Positions 50,294 through 59,960 of a DNA stretch of 64,000 bases are shown here, piece by piece. A program made the position numbers and the translations under genes. Numbering within the stretch: the stretch's first letter is position 1; every line of letters starts with the position of its first letter. The stretch covers positions 2,046,001-2,110,000 of the forward strand of contig NZ_JACHJC010000001.1 of the NCBI RefSeq assembly GCF_014203425.1, given 5' to 3'. The DNA is from Micromonospora echinospora. GTDB lineage: Bacteria; Actinomycetota; Actinomycetes; Mycobacteriales; Micromonosporaceae. The notes under the pieces are model-generated. The model worked only from the letters and a program-made list of their open reading frames with translations. It made no database searches and was not told the origin of the DNA.

Positions 50294-51196
50294 ATGGCCG
50301 TCGTGACCATGCGTCAGCTGCTGGAAAGCGGTGTGCACTTCGGGCACCAGACCCGGCGCTGGAACCCGAAGATGAAGCGCTTCATCTTCACCGAGCGCAA
50401 CGGTATCTACATCATCGACCTGCGCCAGACGCTCGACTACATCGAGAAGGCGTACGAGTTCGTGCGCACCACCGTCGCGGGTGGCGGCAGCATCCTGTTC
50501 GTCGGCACCAAGAAGCAGGCCCAGGAGGCCATCGCCGAGCAGGCGACCCGGGTCGGCCAGCCGTACGTCAACCACCGCTGGCTCGGTGGCATGCTGACCA
50601 ACTTCCAGACCGTGTACAAGCGGCTGCAGCGGATGAAGGAGCTGGAGGCCCTGGGTGACCTGAGCGGCACCGCCGCCGGTTACACCAAGAAGGAGACGCT
50701 CCAGCTCTCCCGCGAGAAGATCAAGCTCACCAAGACCCTCGGTGGTCTGCGGGACATGCAGAAGCTCCCGGCCGCGGTCTGGATCGTCGACACCAAGAAG
50801 GAGCACATCGCCGTCGACGAGGCCCGCAAGCTGGGCATCCCGGTGATCGCCGTGCTCGACACCAACTGCGACCCGGACGAGGTCGACTTCCCGATCCCGG
50901 GCAACGACGACGCCATCCGCTCGGCCGAGCTGCTGACCAGGGTCGTCGCCGCTGCCGTCGCCGACGGTCTGATCGCCCGCTCCGGCCGTAACCGGGGCGC
51001 GGACGAGAAGCCCGAGGCCGGCCAGGTCGCCGCCGACGAGCCGCTGGCCGAGTGGGAGCGCGAGCTGCTCGAGGAGCCGAAGAAGGCCGACGAGCAGCCC
51101 GCCGCCGCGCAGCCGGCGCCCGCCGCCGAGCAGCCCGCCGCCGAGCAGCCGGCACCCGCCGCTGCCGAGCAGCCGGCGACCGCCGCCGCGGAGTGA
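50294..51196 (+). CDS. rpsB: 30S ribosomal protein uS2
   Basis: 300 residues. It begins [20 protein letters not shown] and continues [20 protein letters not shown], with the uS2 signatures [15 protein letters not shown] and [20 protein letters not shown]. The core ends near residue 235. A Glu/Ala/Gln/Pro tail of about 65 residues rich in EQPA repeats ([20 protein letters not shown]) extends it, a feature of many actinobacterial S2 proteins. A 16-bp stem separates it from tsf. Confidence 0.97.
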   Translation: MAVVTMRQLLESGVHFGHQTRRWNPKMKRFIFTERNGIYIIDLRQTLDYIEKAYEFVRTTVAGGGSILFVGTKKQAQEAIAEQATRVGQPYVNHRWLGGMLTNFQTVYKRLQRMKELEALGDLSGTAAGYTKKETLQLSREKIKLTKTLGGLRDMQKLPAAVWIVDTKKEHIAVDEARKLGIPVIAVLDTNCDPDEVDFPIPGNDDAIRSAELLTRVVAAAVADGLIARSGRNRGADEKPEAGQVAADEPLAEWERELLEEPKKADEQPAAAQPAPAAEQPAAEQPAPAAAEQPATAAAE

Positions 51197-51201
51197 TCTC
51201 G

Positions 51202-51247
51202 CCGTCGCGTCCCCACCGTCCGGATCCCCGGCGGTGGGGCGCGACGG
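51202..51247 (+). terminator. Attenuator-like hairpin between rpsB and tsf
   Basis: CCGTCGCG-T-CCCCACCG (51202-51218) pairs with CGGTGGGG-CGCGACGG (51232-51247): 16 pairs with a single bulged T and a 13-base loop. It starts 6 bp after the rpsB stop. In E. coli a partial terminator sits in the same place to adjust S2 and EF-Ts amounts; here it could do the same. Confidence 0.65.
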
Positions 51248-51323
51248 GTACGCCGGGTCAGCACCGGCCCGGAACCGGGTAACCAGCACCCCAGACCACC
51301 TCACTGACACCGAAGAGAGAGTC

Positions 51324-52151
51324 ATGTCCAACTTCACCGCCGCGGACGTCAAGAAGCTCCGCGACCTCACCGGCGCCGGCATGATGGACTCCAAGAAGGC
51401 GCTGACGGAGGCCGAGGGCGACTTCGACAAGGCCGTCGAGATCCTGCGCGTCAAGGGCGCCAAGGACGTCGGCAAGCGGGCCGGCCGCACCGCCGCCAAC
51501 GGGCTCGTCGCCCACTCCGGCCAGGCGCTGCTCGAGCTCAACTGCGAGACGGACTTCGTCGCCAAGAACGACGCCTTCATCGCGCTGGCCCAGCAGCTCG
51601 TCGAGCACGGCGTGACCAGCGGCGCCACCAACGCCGAGGAGCTGCTCGCCAGCAGCATCGACGGCAAGAGCGTGGCCGACCTGATCCAGGAGCAGTCCGC
51701 CAAGATCGGCGAGAAGCTGGTGCTCAACCGCTTCGCCAAGCTCGACGGCACCACCGCTGTCTACATGCACCGCAAGAGCCAGGACCTGCCCCCGGCGGTC
51801 GGCGTGCTCGTGGAGTTCACCGGTAAGACCGACGAGGCGGCGGACGCCGACGCGCGCGCCGTGGCCATGCAGATCGCCGCGATGCGGCCGAAGTACCTCA
51901 CCCGCGACGAGGTGCCGGCCGAGACCGTCGAGTCGGAGCGGCGCATCGCCGAGCAGACCGCCCGCGAGGAGAACAAGCCCGAGGCGGCGCTGCCGAAGAT
52001 CGTCGAGGGCCGGGTCAACGCCTTCTTCAAGGACTTCGTCCTGCTGGAGCAGGCGTCGGTCGCCGACAACAAGAAGACCGTCAAGCAGGTGCTGGCCGAC
52101 GCCGGCATCGAGGTGACCCGCTTCCTGCGGTTCGAGGTCGGCCAGGCCTGA
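51324..52151 (+). CDS. tsf: Elongation factor Ts
   Basis: 275 residues from the ATG at 51324 (site GAGAGAG just upstream). The UBA-like N-terminus, [20 protein letters not shown], contains the TGAGMMDCK-type signature with Ser for Cys. [20 protein letters not shown] is the second signature. EF-Ts recharges EF-Tu with GTP. Hairpins precede and follow the gene, so its expression is set apart from pyrH. Confidence 0.97.
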   Translation: MSNFTAADVKKLRDLTGAGMMDSKKALTEAEGDFDKAVEILRVKGAKDVGKRAGRTAANGLVAHSGQALLELNCETDFVAKNDAFIALAQQLVEHGVTSGATNAEELLASSIDGKSVADLIQEQSAKIGEKLVLNRFAKLDGTTAVYMHRKSQDLPPAVGVLVEFTGKTDEAADADARAVAMQIAAMRPKYLTRDEVPAETVESERRIAEQTAREENKPEAALPKIVEGRVNAFFKDFVLLEQASVADNKKTVKQVLADAGIEVTRFLRFEVGQA

Positions 52152-52160
52152 GCCGCCGCG

Positions 52161-52179
52161 CCGGGCCTTCCGGGCCCGG
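52161..52179 (+). terminator. First hairpin after tsf
   Basis: CCGGGCC (52161-52167), loop TTCCG, GGCCCGG (52173-52179): a perfect 7-bp stem 9 bp after the tsf stop. A longer stem follows at 52197. Confidence 0.55.
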
Positions 52180-52196
52180 GCACAGGGGAGAACGTC

Positions 52197-52244
52197 GACG
52201 AGGAGGCCGCCGGTGTACGCGACAGGCACCGCGGCCTCCTCGTC
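52197..52244 (+). terminator. Second, long hairpin after tsf
   Basis: GACGAGGAGGCCGCCGGTG (52197-52215) pairs with CACCGCGGCCTCCTCGTC (52227-52244), giving 18 pairs with one bulged base and an 11-base loop. It ends 65 bp before pyrH and is followed by TAGGGT (52248-52253), a possible -10. It separates rpsB-tsf from pyrH-frr. Confidence 0.65.
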
Positions 52245-52309
52245 ACATAGGGTCGGCAAGGGCACGTACGCGACGCTCGCGCGATGCGCGGGGAGAAGGG
52301 GCGGGGCGG

Positions 52310-53077
52310 ATGACGCAGGTTGTGAGTGACCGGAGCCTGGCGATGGAGGATCCGACCGCGCCTCCTCCCGGTCGGTCCCGCCGGGTGGTGCTGAAGCTCT
52401 CCGGTGAGGTCTTCGGCGGCGGCGCGATCGGCGTCGACCCCGACGTCGTGCAGGGCATCGCCCGGCAGATCGCCACAGTGGTACGCCGCGGCGTGCAGGT
52501 CTCGGTGGTGGTCGGCGGCGGCAACTTCTTCCGCGGCGCCGAGCTGCAGAAGCGGGGCATGGACCGGGCCCGCGCCGACTACATGGGCATGCTCGGCACG
52601 GTCATGAACTGCCTGGCTCTTCAGGACTTCCTGGAGAAGGAGGGCATCGAGACCCGGGTGCAGACGGCGATCACCATGGCCCAGGTCGCCGAGCCGTACA
52701 TCCCGCTGCGGGCGATCCGGCACCTGGAGAAGGGCCGCGTGGTCATCTTCGGCGCGGGCGCCGGCATGCCGTACTTCTCCACCGACACCGTGGCCGCCCA
52801 GCGGGCGCTGGAGATCCGCGCGGACGTGGTGCTGATGAGCAAGAACGGCGTGGACGCGGTGTACACCGCCGACCCCCGGATCGACCCGACCGCGAGCAAG
52901 CTCGACTCGATCACCTTCTCCGAGGTGCTGCGCCGCAACCTGCGGGTGGCGGACGCCGCGGCGTTCAGCCTCTGCATGGAGAACGGCCTGCCGATGCTGG
53001 TCTTCGGCGCCCAGGGCGACGACACCATCGTCCGGGCCGTCACCGGTGAGAAGATCGGCACCCTGATCACCGCCTGA
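52310..53077 (+). CDS. pyrH: Uridylate kinase
   Basis: 255 residues. The amino acid kinase fold shows [20 protein letters not shown] (substrate loop) then [30 protein letters not shown] (UMP site) and [20 protein letters not shown]. The N-terminal 24 residues ([20 protein letters not shown]) are a short extension; the Met at residue 12 is an alternative start. It makes UDP, the first step to UTP and CTP. It starts the pyrH-frr unit. Confidence 0.96.
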   Translation: MTQVVSDRSLAMEDPTAPPPGRSRRVVLKLSGEVFGGGAIGVDPDVVQGIARQIATVVRRGVQVSVVVGGGNFFRGAELQKRGMDRARADYMGMLGTVMNCLALQDFLEKEGIETRVQTAITMAQVAEPYIPLRAIRHLEKGRVVIFGAGAGMPYFSTDTVAAQRALEIRADVVLMSKNGVDAVYTADPRIDPTASKLDSITFSEVLRRNLRVADAAAFSLCMENGLPMLVFGAQGDDTIVRAVTGEKIGTLITA

Positions 53078-53164
53078 CCGGCCCGCCGGATCGACAAGCG
53101 GTCCCTCTGCCACGGCGGCACCCGCACTACCCACGACGAGCGACAGAAGGAGGCGAGGAGACCG

Positions 53165-53722
53165 GTGATCGACGACACCCTCCTCGAGGCGGAGGAGAAG
53201 ATGGAGCGTGCCACCGAGCACGCCAAGGAGGAGTTCGGCGGGATCCGTACCGGTCGCGCCAACGCCGCCATGTTCTCCCGGATCGTCATCGACTACTACG
53301 GCAGCCCGACCCCGCTGCCGCAGATGGCCTCCATCGCGGTGCCCGAGCCCCGCATGGTGATCATCAAGCCGTACGACAACTCGCAGCTGGGCGCCATGGA
53401 GAAGGCGATCCGCGACTCGGACCTCGGGGCCAACCCGAACAACGAGGGCAACCAGCTCCGCATCGTCCTGCCGCAGATGACCGAGGAGCGGCGCCGGGAG
53501 ATGATCAAGGTCGCCCGGCAGAAGGGCGAGGAGGCCAAGGTCGCCGTCCGCAACATCCGCCGCAAGGCCAAGGAAGAGCTGGACCGCCTGGTCAAGGACG
53601 GCGAGGTCGGCGAGGACGAGGGCCGGCGCGCGGAGAAGGAACTGGACGACCTGACCCACCGTTTCGTCGCAGGAGTCGACGAGCTGGTCAAGCACAAGGA
53701 GAGCGAGCTGCTCGAAGTCTGA
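53165..53722 (+). CDS. frr: Ribosome recycling factor
   Basis: 185 residues from GTG 53165 (site GGAGGCGAGGAG upstream). The RRF core, [20 protein letters not shown] and [20 protein letters not shown], is followed by [20 protein letters not shown] and the C-terminal helix [20 protein letters not shown]. With EF-G it splits post-termination ribosomes. A two-part hairpin ends the transcript. Confidence 0.97.
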   Translation: MIDDTLLEAEEKMERATEHAKEEFGGIRTGRANAAMFSRIVIDYYGSPTPLPQMASIAVPEPRMVIIKPYDNSQLGAMEKAIRDSDLGANPNNEGNQLRIVLPQMTEERRREMIKVARQKGEEAKVAVRNIRRKAKEELDRLVKDGEVGEDEGRRAEKELDDLTHRFVAGVDELVKHKESELLEV

Positions 53723-53739
53723 GCGCGCGCGTACCCCGC

Positions 53740-53784
53740 ACGGCACCGCCGCCGTCGCCCGCACGGGCGGCGGCCCGGTGCCGT
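53740..53784 (+). terminator. Terminator-like double stem after frr
   Basis: ACGGCACCG (53740-53748) pairs with CGGTGCCGT (53776-53784). Inside, CCGCCG...GCCCG and GGGCGGCGG extend the stem. It lies 18 bp after the frr stop, before the 190-bp stretch leading to cdsA. Confidence 0.65.
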
Positions 53785-53974
53785 CGTCGTGCCCGGCGGC
53801 GCACACCCTCAGGGCTCCGGCGGGTGCAGTAGGCTCGGCACGATTCCCGACCACCACGGGGTGAACGGCGGGGGTCGCCCGGCCGTCGGTCGGTCAACAG
53901 GAAGTCTCACGCCGGTAGGGGATGGTTTTGGTCTTGCGTCATGTGGTGGCTCTCGTACCGGCTGCCGGTGCGTG

Positions 53975-55279
53975 ATGTCCCACCCCGACCCCTACGGCAG
54001 CACCGAGCCGCGTGGCTGGGACCGTCCGGCCCCCGCCCTGCCCTGGCCGGACACCGACCTGGAACCCGGCCCCTGGCGGCCCGGTCCGGCGGCGCCTGCC
54101 CACCCCGCCGAGCCGGACACCTACACCGGCCCGGACGCGTACGACACGTACGCCGGCCCCGACAACACGTACGCCGGGCCGTACCCGACGACGTCGCGGC
54201 ACAACGACGGACCGGGCCGGTACGACGGACCGCAGGCCGGCGACCGCGGCCGGCCCGGCGGGCCGGAGCACAGCGGCCCGGGGGGTGAGCCGGTCCGCGA
54301 CGACGAGTACCCGACCGCGCAGATCGCGCCGGTGCGCGACGAGCCCACCGACCAGATCCCGGCGGTACGCGACGAGCCCGAGCCCGAGCCAAAAACCGGC
54401 CGACGGGGCCGGGGACGGCGGCGGGCGAGCGCGGAGCGACCGCCGACCGTCGTGCCGAAGACGTCCCGGGCGGGGCGCAACCTGCCGGCCGCGATCGGCG
54501 TCGGGGTGGCCCTCGGCGCTGCGGTGGTGGTGCCGCTGTTCTTCTTCATGCCGGCGTTCCTCGCCGTGCTCGCGACAGCGGTCGGGATCGGCATCTGGGA
54601 GATGGCCCGGGCGGTACGCCGCAGCGGCGCCCACCCGCCGCTGGCGCCGCTGGTCGCCGGCGGCGTGATCATGGTGGGCCTGGCCTGGTTCGCCGGCCCG
54701 GACGCGCTCTGCCTCGGCCTGCTGGTCACGGTGCTGGGCACGATGATCTGGCGGCTGGGTGACGGGCCGGGCAACTACCAGCGCGACCTCACCGCGGCCA
54801 CCCTGATCGCGGTGTACGTGCCGTTCCTCGCCGGGTTCGCGGCCATGCTCGCGGCGGCGCCGGGCGACGGGCACCTGCGGGTGCTCGTGACGCTGGTCGC
54901 GGTGGTGCTCTCCGACACCGGCGGGTACGCGGCCGGGGTGACGTTCGGCAAGCACCCGATGGCGCCCACGATCAGCCCGAAGAAGTCCTGGGAGGGCTTC
55001 GCCGGCTCGGTGGCCGCCGCGGGGGCGGGCAGCGCGGCGCTGCTGTGGGCGTTGTTCGACGTGGCGCCCTGGTGGGGCGCGCTGTTCGGGATGGCGATCT
55101 CGGTCTCCGCGGTGCTCGGCGACCTCGCCGAGTCGATGATCAAGCGGGATCTCGGCGTCAAGGACATGAGCAACCTGCTGCCCGGGCACGGCGGTCTGAT
55201 GGACCGGCTCGACTCGGTCCTGTTCGCGGTGCCGGTGGCCTACCTGCTGCTCGCCGTGTTCGTCCCGGTGGTGAACTGA
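53975..55279 (+). CDS. cdsA: Phosphatidate cytidylyltransferase
   Basis: 434 residues from ATG 53975 (the preceding GTG is also possible; no strong ribosome site). The first 170 or so residues are disordered, Pro/Gly/Asp-rich, with [24 protein letters not shown] repeats and an Arg-rich end. About eight helices then form CdsA, with the signature [20 protein letters not shown] followed by GLMDRLDS near the C-terminus. It makes CDP-diacylglycerol for phospholipid synthesis. The N-terminal extension is a common actinobacterial addition of unknown role. Confidence 0.93.
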   Translation: MSHPDPYGSTEPRGWDRPAPALPWPDTDLEPGPWRPGPAAPAHPAEPDTYTGPDAYDTYAGPDNTYAGPYPTTSRHNDGPGRYDGPQAGDRGRPGGPEHSGPGGEPVRDDEYPTAQIAPVRDEPTDQIPAVRDEPEPEPKTGRRGRGRRRASAERPPTVVPKTSRAGRNLPAAIGVGVALGAAVVVPLFFFMPAFLAVLATAVGIGIWEMARAVRRSGAHPPLAPLVAGGVIMVGLAWFAGPDALCLGLLVTVLGTMIWRLGDGPGNYQRDLTAATLIAVYVPFLAGFAAMLAAAPGDGHLRVLVTLVAVVLSDTGGYAAGVTFGKHPMAPTISPKKSWEGFAGSVAAAGAGSAALLWALFDVAPWWGALFGMAISVSAVLGDLAESMIKRDLGVKDMSNLLPGHGGLMDRLDSVLFAVPVAYLLLAVFVPVVN

Positions 55280-55383
55280 GGCATGCGTCACGGCGGCGAC
55301 CTGTGGCGGGCCGGGCGGCCGGGGGCGATTCGACACGTACGGACGGGTGCGTCCGGGCGGGAGCGTGTCAGACTGGACGCGCC

Positions 55384-56529
55384 ATGACGAGTCTCCCGCT
55401 GATCTCCGTAGACCCCGACGCCCGCGGCCGCCGACCCTCGATGCCCCCGCGCCACCTCGCCGACCTGGACCTGCCCGGCCGGCAGGCGCTCGTCACCGAG
55501 CTGGGCGAGCCGGCGTTCCGCGCCAAGCAGGTCTCCAACCACTACTTCGGCCGCCTCGTGCGCGACCCGGAGCGGATGACCGACCTGCCGGCGGCGACCC
55601 GGGAGCGGCTGGCCGGCACGCTGCTGCCCACCCTGCTCACCCCGGTACGCGAGCTGGCCTGTGACGACGGCGCGACCCGCAAGGCGCTCTGGCGGCTGCA
55701 CGACGGCTCGCTCGTGGAGAGCGTGCTGATGGGCTACCCGGACCGGGTGACCGTCTGCATCTCCAGCCAGGCCGGCTGCGGCATGGCCTGCCCGTTCTGC
55801 GCGACCGGCCAGGCCGGGCTGACCCGCAACCTGTCCACCGCGGAGATCGTCGACCAGGCGGTCTACCTGGCCGGGGTGGCCGCGTCCGGCGCGGTGGCCG
55901 GCTCGCCGCCGCGGCTGTCGCACGTGGTGTTCATGGGCATGGGCGAGCCGCTGGCCAACTACTCGCGGGTGGTGGCGGCGATCCGCCGGCTGGTCGCTCC
56001 GGCGCCGGAGGGTCTGGGCCTGTCGCAGCGGCACATCACCGTCTCCACTGTCGGGCTGGTCCCGGCGATCCGGCGACTGGCCAGCGAAGACCTCTCCGTG
56101 ACCCTTGCGTTGTCGCTGCACGCCCCCGATGATGAGCTGCGCGACGAACTCGTCCCGGTCAACCAGCGCTGGAAGGTGTCCGAGGTGCTGGACGCGGCGT
56201 GGGACTACGCGGCCACGACGGGGCGTCGCGTGTCCATCGAATACGCGATGATCAAGGACGTGAACGACCAGCCGTGGAGAGCAGATCTGCTCGGGCGGCT
56301 GTTGGCCGGCAAGCTGGCCCACGTGAACCTGATCCCGCTCAACCCGACTCCGGGCAGCCGCTGGGACGCCAGCCCGAAGCCGGTCGAGCGGGAGTTCGTC
56401 CGGCGGTTGCGCGACGCCGGGGTGTCGACCACCGTGCGGGACACCCGGGGGCGCGAGATCGACGGGGCGTGTGGCCAACTCGCCGCCGCCGGGGACACGG
56501 ACGGCGACTCACGCGCGGCAACGGCGTAG
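55384..56529 (+). CDS. rlmN: 23S rRNA/tRNA adenine-C2 methyltransferase RlmN
   Basis: 381 residues from the ATG at 55384. The radical SAM cluster is in [20 protein letters not shown] (CxxxCxxC core), with [30 protein letters not shown] and [12 protein letters not shown]. The C-terminal Cys is in IDGACGQL. The enzyme makes m2A2503 in 23S rRNA and m2A37 in some tRNAs. It lies 104 bp after cdsA and 22 bp before the DivIVA gene. Confidence 0.96.
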   Translation: MTSLPLISVDPDARGRRPSMPPRHLADLDLPGRQALVTELGEPAFRAKQVSNHYFGRLVRDPERMTDLPAATRERLAGTLLPTLLTPVRELACDDGATRKALWRLHDGSLVESVLMGYPDRVTVCISSQAGCGMACPFCATGQAGLTRNLSTAEIVDQAVYLAGVAASGAVAGSPPRLSHVVFMGMGEPLANYSRVVAAIRRLVAPAPEGLGLSQRHITVSTVGLVPAIRRLASEDLSVTLALSLHAPDDELRDELVPVNQRWKVSEVLDAAWDYAATTGRRVSIEYAMIKDVNDQPWRADLLGRLLAGKLAHVNLIPLNPTPGSRWDASPKPVEREFVRRLRDAGVSTTVRDTRGREIDGACGQLAAAGDTDGDSRAATA

Positions 56530-56551
56530 CGGTACGAGACCAGGAGACATA

Positions 56552-57775
56552 GTGGCGAGTCAGGGTCAGCGTTTCCGGCGTAAGGCGCTCCGCCGGGGAT
56601 ACAAGGTCGACGAGGTCGACGCCTTCCTGGACCGGGTCGAGGCGACACTCGCCGGTCAGCCGGTCGGCGCGCCCGTGGCCTCCCAGGAGGTCCACGACGT
56701 CGTCTTCCGGGTCCGCTTCAACGGCTACGACGAGTGGCAGGTGGACCTGCACCTCGACCGGGTCGAGCGGCAGCTCGCCGAGCTGGAGGAGCGCGGTGGC
56801 GCCCCCGCCGGGCGCGGTGGCGACCCCCGGGTGGCCGACCGGCTCGGCCCGCCGATGCGCGACGACCGGGGCATGTCGCCGGTGCCGCAGCCGCCGATGC
56901 CGCCCCGGCAGATGCCGGCCCAGCCCGGCCCGCCCGCCGACCGCTACGCCAGCCGCTACGACGAGCCGACCGGCGCGTTCGCCGGCGGGTACGACGGTCC
57001 GCGCGGTGGCTACGACGGCCCGCGTGGCCCGGGCGGCCCCGGCCCGATGGGTCCGGGCGCGCCGATCGGGCACGGCGGCCCGCCGCCGCGCGGCCTGCCG
57101 CCCGGCCCTGGCGGCTACGGCCAGGACACCGGTCCGGGCGGCTACGGCCAGGACGGCGGCCCTGGCGGGTACGGCCAGGACAGCGGTCCGGGCGGCTACG
57201 GCCAGGACAGCAGTCCCGGCGGGTACGGCCAGGACAGCGGTCCCGGCGGGTACGGCCAGGAGGAGCGCTTCGACGGCTTCGAGGCGGGTCGGCGCGGGCG
57301 TGCCGACATGACCGCCGAGATCCGCATGCCCGAGCGTGAGCTGCGCGGTCGTGGCCCCGGTGGCCCGCCGGCACTGCCGCAGCAGGGTTACGGCGCGCCG
57401 GAGCCCGGTTACGGGCCGCCGGACCAGGGCTACGGCCCCGGCCCTTCGATGACCGGCCCGCCGCTGGTGACCCCACCGGTCGCCGGCCCGCCCATGGTGG
57501 GACCGCCGATGGCCGGCCCGCCCGGCAGCGACCTCTACCGGGTCGACCAGATCCGGCGCAGCTTCCAGGTCCGCCGGTTCGGCAGCGGGTACGACCCGGA
57601 CCAGGTCGACCGGTTCTTCGACACGCTGCTCGGCGGCATGCAGGGCCGCAACCCGATGCCGGTGAACCCGAAGGAACTCGACACGCTGCGCTTCGGGCTG
57701 GTGCCCGGCGGCTACTTCGAAGCCGAGGTCGACGCCGCGCTCAAGGACGTGCAGGACATCCTGCTCGGCCGCTGA
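56552..57775 (+). CDS. DivIVA-domain protein with Gly/Tyr-rich repeats
   Basis: 407 residues from GTG 56552 (site CAGGAG). An N-terminal DivI1A-type motif, RRGYKVDEVDAFLDRVEATL, and a C-terminal second copy, RFGSGYDPDQVDRFFDTLLG, bracket a disordered middle of more than 250 residues. That middle includes a 9-residue repeat GGYGQDSGP (57110-57259) and Pro/Gly-rich segments. DivI1A motifs recruit to curved membrane or septa, so a polar-growth or division role is likely. It lacks the long coiled coil of classical DivIVA, so it is not the main Wag31/DivIVA. Confidence 0.82.
   Translation: MASQGQRFRRKALRRGYKVDEVDAFLDRVEATLAGQPVGAPVASQEVHDVVFRVRFNGYDEWQVDLHLDRVERQLAELEERGGAPAGRGGDPRVADRLGPPMRDDRGMSPVPQPPMPPRQMPAQPGPPADRYASRYDEPTGAFAGGYDGPRGGYDGPRGPGGPGPMGPGAPIGHGGPPPRGLPPGPGGYGQDTGPGGYGQDGGPGGYGQDSGPGGYGQDSSPGGYGQDSGPGGYGQEERFDGFEAGRRGRADMTAEIRMPERELRGRGPGGPPALPQQGYGAPEPGYGPPDQGYGPGPSMTGPPLVTPPVAGPPMVGPPMAGPPGSDLYRVDQIRRSFQVRRFGSGYDPDQVDRFFDTLLGGMQGRNPMPVNPKELDTLRFGLVPGGYFEAEVDAALKDVQDILLGR
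57110..57259 (+). repeat. 27-bp tandem repeat in the DivIVA gene
   Basis: Five full 27-bp copies (57110-57244) encode GGYGQD-[TGS]-[GS]-P, with a partial sixth copy to 57259. The period is a multiple of 3, so copy number can change without a frameshift. Copies differ by a few synonymous bases and one Ser/Gly swap. Confidence 0.9.
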
Positions 57776-57797
57776 CCCGCCCGGTCACCCGACGACG

Positions 57798-57827
57798 AAG
57801 GGCCCACCCCGCGAGGGGTGGGCCCTT
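57798..57827. terminator. Bidirectional hairpin between convergent genes
   Basis: AAGGGCCCACCCC (57798-57810), loop GCGA, GGGGTGGGCCCTT (57815-57827): a perfect 13-bp stem ending in TT on the plus strand. It sits between the DivIVA and DUF2631 genes and would end both. Confidence 0.8.
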
Positions 57828-57850
57828 CCGCGTACCGTGGGCGCCGCGCG

Positions 57851-58075
57851 TCAGGACCGCAGGCCGTTGCGGCGCAGCACGGCGTCGCCGATGACGATGG
57901 CGATCAGCAGCCCGGCGATCCCGAACAGCCAGATGTGCTCCACCCGGCCCTCCTCGATCCCGCAGAACGCCATCAGAACCAAGACCAGCGCCGACAGCAC
58001 CGCGCCGATCCGTCCGGACTTGCGGTGCCCGGGCTTGTGCTGATCTGGCGCGGTTACCGGCTCGTCTCCTGCCAC
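57851..58075 (-). CDS. DUF2631 family small membrane protein
   Basis: 74 residues from GTG 58075: a hydrophilic start (GDEPVTAPDQHKPGHRK) and two helices (IGAVLSALVLVLMAFCGIEE and IWLFGIAGLLIAIVIGDAVL), ending RRNGLRS. This arrangement is the actinobacterial DUF2631 family. Function is unknown. It is convergent with the DivIVA gene and divergent from the Rieske fusion with a 247-bp gap. Confidence 0.85.
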   Translation of the reverse strand: MAGDEPVTAPDQHKPGHRKSGRIGAVLSALVLVLMAFCGIEEGRVEHIWLFGIAGLLIAIVIGDAVLRRNGLRS

Positions 58076-58322
58076 TGTCGGTCCTTCCCTCGCGATCGGA
58101 TCTCCGATCAGTCTGGCACGCCCCCAACCGGCCCCGGCGCAGGGTCCGGCCTCCGGTGCGCTGGACGACCCGGGCGGGCGACAGCGCTGTTGTCGCGTGA
58201 CCCGGGCCTTAGGTCCCGTCCGGGTCGGGGCGGTTGGGCACTACCGGCGTCGCGGGACGGCGAGCACACTGCCTCCGGTAGCGTCTTGACGTACACCTGA
58301 TGCCTTTTTGAGGGGGACTGCG

Positions 58323-59903
58323 GTGCGAGTGACCGGTACGGGCCATGCCAGCATGCGGATCGACACGGCCGCGGGCAGCATCCTGTGCGACCCGTGGGTC
58401 AATCCCGCCTACTTCGCCTCGTGGTTCCCCTTCCCGGACAACTCCCTGCTCGACTGGGAGACCCTCGGCCAGGTCGACTACCTGTACGTGTCGCACCTGC
58501 ACCGGGACCACTTCGACGCCAAGCACCTGCGCGACTTCGTATCGAAGGACGCCACCGTCCTGCTCCCCGAGTTCCCCACCTCGGAGATGGAGGACGAGTT
58601 CCGGGAGCTGGGCTTCACCAAGTTCCTCAAGGCCCCGAACGAGCAGGTCGTGGAGCTGCCCGGCGGCCTGAAGATCATGATCCAGGCGCTGACCAGCCCG
58701 ACCGACGGCCCGATCGGCGACTCCTCGCTCTGGGTCGAGTACGACGGCGTCCGGCTGCTCAACCAGAACGACGCCCGCCCGACCGACCTGAGCGTCTTCG
58801 CCGAGCTGGGCCACGTGCACGCGCACATGCTGCAGTTCTCCGGCGCGATCTGGTACCCGATGGTCTACGAGCTGCCGCAGGCGGCGAAGACCGCGTTCGG
58901 CAAGCAGAAGCGGGACCGGCAGTTCGACCGCACCTGGCGGTACATCGACGACCTCAAGGCCGACCACGTCTTCCCGATCGCCGGTCCGCCGTGCTTCCTC
59001 GACGACGAGCTGTGGCAGTTCAACGACATCTTCGGCGACGAGGGCAACATCTTCCCCGACCAGTCGGTGTTCCTCTCCGAGTACGCCAAGGTCGGCGGCA
59101 CCAACGGCATCGTCCTGCTGCCGGGCAGCGTCTCGGAGATCACCACCGAGGGCGCGACGACCACACACCCGGTGCCGGTGGAGGAGTTCTTCGCGAACAA
59201 GGTCGCCCACCTGGAGGAGATGCGGGAGCGCAAGCGCCCGGTCATCGAGGCCGAGAAGGCGTCCTGGCGGCACCCCGAGGTCGACGTGCTGGGTGAGATG
59301 AAGCGCCGGATCGAGCCGCTGCTGGACGAGTCGATCTACCTGGCCAAGGGCGTCGGCGGTCCGGTCCGCTTCGACCTGGTCGGCTACGACGGCGACAGCG
59401 TCGAGTCGATCGTGGTGGACTTCCCGGGCAAGGAGGTGCGGCCGTACGCGGACGAGAAGGTCCGCTACCGCTTCCGTACCGAGCGGGCGCTCATCGAGCA
59501 CCTGCTGCACATCGGCGAGGTCGACTGGGTCAACTCGCTCTTCCTGTCCTGCCGCTTCTCGGCGGCCCGCATCGGCCAGTACAACGAGTTCGTCTACGCC
59601 TTCTTCAAGTGCCTCTCCGAGGAGCGTCTCCAGTACGCCGAGGGCTGGTACGACGAGCACGAGCGGGCCGTCGACGCCGAGGACATCACGCTCGACGGCT
59701 GGGTGGTGCAGCGGCGCTGCCCGCACCTGAAGGCGGACCTGAGCCGGTTCGGCATCGTCGACGGCGACCAGTTGACCTGCCAGCTGCACGGCTGGAAGTT
59801 CGACCTGGCCAGCGGTCGCTGCCTGACCAGCGTCGGGCACAAGATCCGGGCGCACCGCGCGGACGCGGAGACCCCGGCGCCGGCCGGGGAAGCGGCCATC
59901 TGA
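58323..59903 (+). CDS. Metallo-beta-lactamase / Rieske [2Fe-2S] fusion enzyme
   Basis: 526 residues from GTG 58323 (site GAGGGG, 58311-58316). The N-terminal UlaG-like MBL domain has DYLYVSHLHRDHFDAKHL with the HxHxDH metal motif and WVEYDGVRLLNQNDARPTDL. The C-terminus is a Rieske domain: QRRCPHLKADLSRFGIVDGD and QLTCQLHGWKFDLASG give C-x-H and C-x2-H. This MBL-plus-Rieske arrangement resembles CMP-Neu5Ac hydroxylase relatives and is usual in certain actinobacteria; the substrate is unknown. No signal peptide is seen, so it is cytoplasmic. Confidence 0.88.
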   Translation: MRVTGTGHASMRIDTAAGSILCDPWVNPAYFASWFPFPDNSLLDWETLGQVDYLYVSHLHRDHFDAKHLRDFVSKDATVLLPEFPTSEMEDEFRELGFTKFLKAPNEQVVELPGGLKIMIQALTSPTDGPIGDSSLWVEYDGVRLLNQNDARPTDLSVFAELGHVHAHMLQFSGAIWYPMVYELPQAAKTAFGKQKRDRQFDRTWRYIDDLKADHVFPIAGPPCFLDDELWQFNDIFGDEGNIFPDQSVFLSEYAKVGGTNGIVLLPGSVSEITTEGATTTHPVPVEEFFANKVAHLEEMRERKRPVIEAEKASWRHPEVDVLGEMKRRIEPLLDESIYLAKGVGGPVRFDLVGYDGDSVESIVVDFPGKEVRPYADEKVRYRFRTERALIEHLLHIGEVDWVNSLFLSCRFSAARIGQYNEFVYAFFKCLSEERLQYAEGWYDEHERAVDAEDITLDGWVVQRRCPHLKADLSRFGIVDGDQLTCQLHGWKFDLASGRCLTSVGHKIRAHRADAETPAPAGEAAI

Positions 59904-59960
59904 CGGTTTCCGCCCCGCCCGCCGCCCCCGGCACGCGACCATCAGGCGTGAGGGGGCGGC

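Noticed and set aside
57798..57827. The GGGCCC-containing hairpin considered as a fourth copy of the 53-bp repeat
   Set aside because: It lacks the TAAGGA start and TTAAC end and is a simple 13-bp stem-loop.
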